In this document: positions 6,476 to 9,581 of the stretch, one piece after another | Layout of the letters: the number at the start of each line of letters is the position of its first letter | Position numbering within the stretch: the stretch's first letter is position 1 | Assembly: GCA_005799205.1 (NCBI GenBank) | Contig: SYHM01000226.1 | Coordinates: forward strand, 1 to 9,581 | Length of the DNA: 9,581 nt | Origin: Planctomycetia bacterium | GTDB taxonomy: Bacteria > Planctomycetota > Phycisphaerae > Phycisphaerales > SM1A02 | Reading direction: 5' to 3' | Notes under the pieces: model-generated | The model's input: only the letters and a program-made list of their open reading frames with translations | Database searches by the model: none | Told to the model about the DNA's origin: nothing | Position numbers and translations under genes: made by a program

Positions 6476-7548
6476 GGATTGGTGTCCGAGTCGAATGCAG
6501 CACTCGAGCCTGAAGCAGCATCAGAATTGACCTCTGGTGATTCATCTGCGACAGCGACACTTCCTTCGGCGCACTCTGCTGCGGCTCCGGTGTCTGTGCT
6601 GACTCCCGTCGCCTCGTGCGCAGCCTTCGCACGGTGGTTGCGATTCGATCCCTTCATTCGTGCAATCGAGCGCAGGGCGAGGCGCGCGCACATCTGCGAG
6701 AACGAAATGCCTGCGTGCGCGGCGGCCTTGGGGACGAGTGAGTGATCGGTCATCCCTGGCATTGAGTTGATCTCAAGAAACCACGCGCCGTCGGCATCGA
6801 CCATGAAATCGATGCGCGCGAGGTCACGGCAGCCAAGTCGTTCGTAGATCGCGCGCGAAGCGGTCGCAATCTCAGCGGCAACTTCGGGAGAAAGTTCTGG
6901 GTCCAAGATGTACTTCGTATCGGCGCGTTCGTACTTTGCGTCGAAGTCATAGAAATCACCTGCCGAGATGATCTCAATCGTTGGAAGCAGTTCGCGCTCG
7001 AGAATCCCAACCGTGATCTCTCGCCCGACGATCATCTTCTCTGCCATCAATCGTGCGTGTTTGGGTTCAAGCTCACTGCGCGCTGCTGCAAACTCGGCCG
7101 CGGTCGCGCATCGCCGGACACCGATACTCGAGCCATCATCGATCGGCTTCACGACGAGAGGTGGCTCGAGATCGCACGGCTCACCTGCGACGAGCACTCG
7201 CGCAGGGGGAGTTCGAATTCCAGCGGTGCGTGCGAAGAGTTTTGAGGTCAGTTTGTCCATCGCAAGTCGCGCTGCACGGGGACGACTTCCGACATATGGT
7301 CGGCCGTCCATTTCCATGAGTTCTTGCAAGCCGCCACCCTCGCCGAAAGGACCGTGAAGGACTGGAAAGATCACTTCTCCAGGGCACGCGCGCAGTTCTT
7401 CGACTGTCGGGCGATCGATGATCTGTTCATGCACGACGAATCCGCCAGCCTCGCGCAGCGCCGCCGCGACCATGGCACCAGAGCGCAAGCTGATTTCGCG
7501 TTCGGCATCGGGTCCACCCATCAAGACAAGCACATGCACATCACTCAT
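6472..7548 (-). CDS. ddl: D-alanine--D-alanine ligase
   Basis: This ATP-grasp enzyme of the cytoplasm joins two D-Ala molecules for the peptidoglycan stem. The N-terminus reads LMGGPDAEREISLRSG, with Glu16 equivalent to E. coli DdlB Glu15. It is followed by LHGPFGEGGGLQ (64-75), a GS-x(8)-MDKLTSK segment (87-103), KPIDDGSSIG (Ser140, equivalent to Ser150) and FYDFDAKY (Tyr206, equivalent to Tyr216). The metal and ATP site reads RIDF...FLEINSMPGMT (Glu259, Asn261). The Tyr in the omega loop points to D-Ala, not D-lactate, as acceptor. The catalytic part ends near residue 300, the normal Ddl length. A further 58 residues, first basic then Ala/Ser/Glu/Asp-rich, form an unusual probably disordered tail. 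ATG 7548 overlaps the murB stop by 4 bp (ATGA) and has its own strong Shine-Dalgarno, AAGGTG, seven bases upstream inside murB. The stop overlaps the start of the ftsQ-like gene. Confidence 0.97.
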   Translation of the reverse strand: MSDVHVLVLMGGPDAEREISLRSGAMVAAALREAGGFVVHEQIIDRPTVEELRACPGEVIFPVLHGPFGEGGGLQELMEMDGRPYVGSRPRAARLAMDKLTSKLFARTAGIRTPPARVLVAGEPCDLEPPLVVKPIDDGSSIGVRRCATAAEFAAARSELEPKHARLMAEKMIVGREITVGILERELLPTIEIISAGDFYDFDAKYERADTKYILDPELSPEVAAEIATASRAIYERLGCRDLARIDFMVDADGAWFLEINSMPGMTDHSLVPKAAAHAGISFSQMCARLALRSIARMKGSNRNHRAKAAHEATGVSTDTGAAAECAEGSVAVADESPEVNSDAASGSSAAFDSDTNP

Positions 7549-8513
7549 CGCAGTTCACCTTTCACATCATGGGCTATAGACCAAACTACTACCTCTCGCT
7601 CAAGGCGAATGCCCGAGTGTTCGAGAACACGCTGTTGTACAGCATGCGCGAGCGCGACGACATCGTCGGCTGATCCACCATCTTTCAACGCAATGAAATT
7701 GCCGTGCACTGGGCTCACGTATGCACTCCCAAGCGCAAAACCCTTGAGTCCTGCAAGATCGACGAGCCTTCCGGCGCTCACCCGCGCTCCCGTCGTCGGG
7801 TCGACCGGATTCTTGAACATGCACCCAGCCGAGTTGTCGCGCATGGGTTGGGTGTTCTTCTTGTAGGCCGAGACTTCCTTGAGGTGCGCACGAATCTGCA
7901 CGGGATCGCCCGGCGTAAGCGCGAGGTGCGCCGCTGTGACGATCCCTTCTGGCAGTGTGCAGTGCCGGTATCCGAAGTTGAGATCGCACGCAGGAATGGT
8001 CGAGAGTTCGCCGCGCGATGAGACGAATTCAATCGAGCGGACGAGCGTTCCGATTTCGCCGAATGCCCCTCCAGCGTTCATGCGAATCGCCCCACCGATC
8101 GATGCGGGGATGCCTGCGAGCGCAGAGAGTCCTGTGAGGCCTTCACGCGCCGATTCAGCAGTCAGAGGCATGAGCTGCGCGCCAGCTCCGAGGCGCGTCA
8201 ACCCACTCGAGGAGTGGGCGTCATGCCACTGGGCCGTACAGAACGCCGGCTCATTGAGTTGCACGACGATCCCGTCGATGCCTGCATCACAGACCAGCAA
8301 GTTGGCACCGGTCCCCAGCACGCGCACCTCAGTTCCCATCTCGTGGCAGCGACTCAAGAGTGTCGCCAGTGCGTCAACAGTGCGCGGACGCGCCAACACC
8401 TCGGCGCACCCACCAGATCGATACCAAGTCAACGCCCCAAGCGGTGCGTTGAGCTCAACCGAGAGTTCAAGATCATTCCAAAGGCTTGGCAGTGGAGGGG
8501 CGATCGCGCGCAT
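7545..8513 (-). CDS. murB: UDP-N-acetylenolpyruvoylglucosamine reductase
   Basis: MurB is the cytoplasmic FAD enzyme that uses NADPH to reduce UDP-GlcNAc-enolpyruvate to UDP-MurNAc. In order the protein (322 residues from ATG) shows TWYRSGGCAEVLARP near 30, then the FAD-binding LGTGANLLVCDAGIDGIV (about 66-83). Next come LAGIPASIGGAIRMNAGG (about 133-149), FGYRHC with the substrate Arg near 183, and NSAGCMFKNP near 227-236. The catalytic Glu is in GIRLERE near 305. The compact form lacking the E. coli-type insert is type II MurB. The residue that is the Ser proton donor in E. coli is Cys here (about 231). ATG 8513 is preceded by GTG 8516; AAGGG overlapping the murC stop sits 6 nt before the GTG and 9 before the ATG, so either could be used. 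It lies 12 bp after murC and overlaps ddl by 4 bp, within one operon. Confidence 0.97.
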   Translation of the reverse strand: MRAIAPPLPSLWNDLELSVELNAPLGALTWYRSGGCAEVLARPRTVDALATLLSRCHEMGTEVRVLGTGANLLVCDAGIDGIVVQLNEPAFCTAQWHDAHSSSGLTRLGAGAQLMPLTAESAREGLTGLSALAGIPASIGGAIRMNAGGAFGEIGTLVRSIEFVSSRGELSTIPACDLNFGYRHCTLPEGIVTAAHLALTPGDPVQIRAHLKEVSAYKKNTQPMRDNSAGCMFKNPVDPTTGARVSAGRLVDLAGLKGFALGSAYVSPVHGNFIALKDGGSADDVVALAHAVQQRVLEHSGIRLEREVVVWSIAHDVKGELR

Positions 8514-8525
8514 CACAGTGCGCCC

Positions 8526-9581
8526 TTATGCGGCACAATCAGCATCGCACTTGATCACGCACGGACGCGCATGCTTCACGAAGTCGTGTCCGATCGTCCA
8601 CACGGGACCAGCCCCCATGACGACGATGAGATCGCCGTCCGCGGCATTCGAGTGAAGAAACTCAGCAATCTCGTCGAACGAATCGATTGCGCGGGCACTC
8701 GTCCCTGAGGCATTGAGGCGCGAGACGAGGTCGGCCGAGCAGACGAGCGTGCGTTCGACTTCGCTATCTCGCACGAAGTAGATCGGCGGCACGATCACGA
8801 TGTCGGCCTTTGAGAACGAGTGCGCAAACTGTTCGAGCAGAAACCGGGTTCGACTGTGCTGATGAGGTTGAAAGACGCAGATGATGCGCCGCGGATTCTC
8901 TGCAGCACGCAGGGCCGTCAGCGTCTTCTCACACTCAGTGGGATGGTGGCCGTAGTCATCGAAGACGCGCACGCGTGCGCCGTTGCGAGCGATGCACTCT
9001 CCAAGAAACTGCATGCGACGGTCGACGCCAGTGAATGAGGCGAGTGACACGGAAATCCCTTCAAGGTCTGCTCCGAGCCATGACGCGAGGATTCCAGCGG
9101 CCGCTCCGTTGAGCGCGTTGTGTTCACCGCACAAATGGCCGACCCACGAGAAGAGTTCTCGTCCGTTGTGGAAGACGCTGGTGGCTCCAGTCGAGGGTTC
9201 GTGATCGACGTGGTACTCGGCCGTGGGGGACCATCCAAAGGTGCTGACCGCGCAGGCGAGTCCGCTTGCGACTGCGCGTCGGTGCGCACCATCGTGCGCA
9301 ATGAGCAGCCGACCTCCAGCACTCGCCTCAGGCAGGTTGCCTGCAAAGTGGCGAAATGATTTCACGATCTCGTCGAGTGATCCGTAGACATCGAGATGGT
9401 CCTCCTCAACATTATTGATGAGGGCCATGGTTGGCTGGTGATCGTGAAACGATCGGTTGAACTCGCAGGCCTCGGCGACGAAGATGCCGGGCGAACCTGC
9501 GAGCAGCCCCTGTGGAATCTCATCGCCCCCGGTGCGGGTTCCTCCACCAAGTTGGGGCACATGCGCTCCGACGATCACCGA
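8526..9581 (-). CDS. murC: UDP-N-acetylmuramate--L-alanine ligase, C-terminal part
   Basis: This is the last 351 residues of MurC, the cytoplasmic ATP-dependent ligase that adds L-Ala to UDP-MurNAc. The reading frame is open to the right edge, so the N-terminal Rossmann domain and the GTHGKTT-type ATP loop are outside the window. An apparent GTG at 9578 is internal, not a start. Visible motifs are VAEACEFNRSF (metal-binding Glu region, in the EACE form also found in Gram-positive MurC), NNVEEDHLDVYGS, GEHNALNGAAAG, FTGVDRRMQ, DDYGHHPTE and FQPHQHSRTRFL. The C-terminal glutamate-ligase domain ends VMGAGPVWTIG. This order and the DDYGHHPTE signature separate MurC from MurD, MurE, MurF and Mpl. 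TAA at 8526-8528 is followed 12 bp later by murB, whose ribosome site overlaps this stop. It is the most upstream gene of the operon seen here; earlier dcw genes may lie beyond the edge. Confidence 0.97.
   Translation of the reverse strand, partial: SVIVGAHVPQLGGGTRTGGDEIPQGLLAGSPGIFVAEACEFNRSFHDHQPTMALINNVEEDHLDVYGSLDEIVKSFRHFAGNLPEASAGGRLLIAHDGAHRRAVASGLACAVSTFGWSPTAEYHVDHEPSTGATSVFHNGRELFSWVGHLCGEHNALNGAAAGILASWLGADLEGISVSLASFTGVDRRMQFLGECIARNGARVRVFDDYGHHPTECEKTLTALRAAENPRRIICVFQPHQHSRTRFLLEQFAHSFSKADIVIVPPIYFVRDSEVERTLVCSADLVSRLNASGTSARAIDSFDEIAEFLHSNAADGDLIVVMGAGPVWTIGHDFVKHARPCVIKCDADCAA

Noticed and set aside
5534..6745. 403-residue plus-strand open frame opposite ftsQ and ddl
   Set aside because: It is antisense to two well-supported genes, its translation is Arg/Ser/Ala-rich with no domain pattern, and long open antisense frames are expected in high-GC coding DNA.
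9576..9578. GTG near the right edge as a possible murC start
   Set aside because: The visible product begins in the middle of the MurC central domain and the frame stays open to the edge, so the true start is outside the window.

Overview
The window is a gene-dense, high-GC bacterial chromosome segment with ten protein-coding genes, two of them cut by the window edges. No stretch over about 120 bases lacks a gene. No rRNA, tRNA, CRISPR array, insertion sequence or phage gene was seen. The gene content suggests a Gram-negative bacterium, possibly a planctomycete such as Phycisphaerae. The reasons are a murC-murB-ddl-ftsQ run that is not followed by ftsA/ftsZ, and an FG-GAP/ASPIC-UnbV protein next to a TPR lipoprotein and a di-haem oxidoreductase. 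The phylum call is inference from gene content and style, not proof.

Left region (1-2939): a truncated, exported di-haem c-type oxidoreductase (DHOR/DUF1111-like) is transcribed leftward off the window. It diverges across a 115-bp intergenic region from a rightward two-gene unit. That unit encodes a TPR lipoprotein and, overlapping its stop codon by one base, a CRTAC1-family protein with seven Asp-rich FG-GAP/VCBS calcium loops and a C-terminal ASPIC/UnbV domain. All three products look extracytoplasmic. Their joint role is unknown.

Right region (9581-2920, all minus strand): seven closely packed genes read murC (5' end outside the window), murB, ddl, ftsQ-like, an unknown polytopic membrane protein, greA and cls. 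The first five are separated by 12 bp or less, or overlap by 4-17 bp, so they are almost certainly one operon. greA and cls follow after gaps of 46 and 44 bp. MurC adds L-Ala to UDP-MurNAc, MurB makes UDP-MurNAc, Ddl makes the D-Ala-D-Ala dipeptide, and FtsQ is a divisome POTRA protein. Together this is a piece of the classical division and cell-wall (dcw) cluster, here continuing into an unrecognised membrane protein where ftsA and ftsZ are often found.

The rightward CRTAC1 gene and the leftward cls gene converge and overlap by 20 bp at their 3' ends. No convincing intrinsic terminator with a U-tract was found anywhere. The most useful leads are the unknown membrane protein translationally overlapped with ftsQ, the di-haem/TPR/FG-GAP module, the 58-residue low-complexity tail on Ddl, and a Cys at the usual Ser proton-donor position of MurB.
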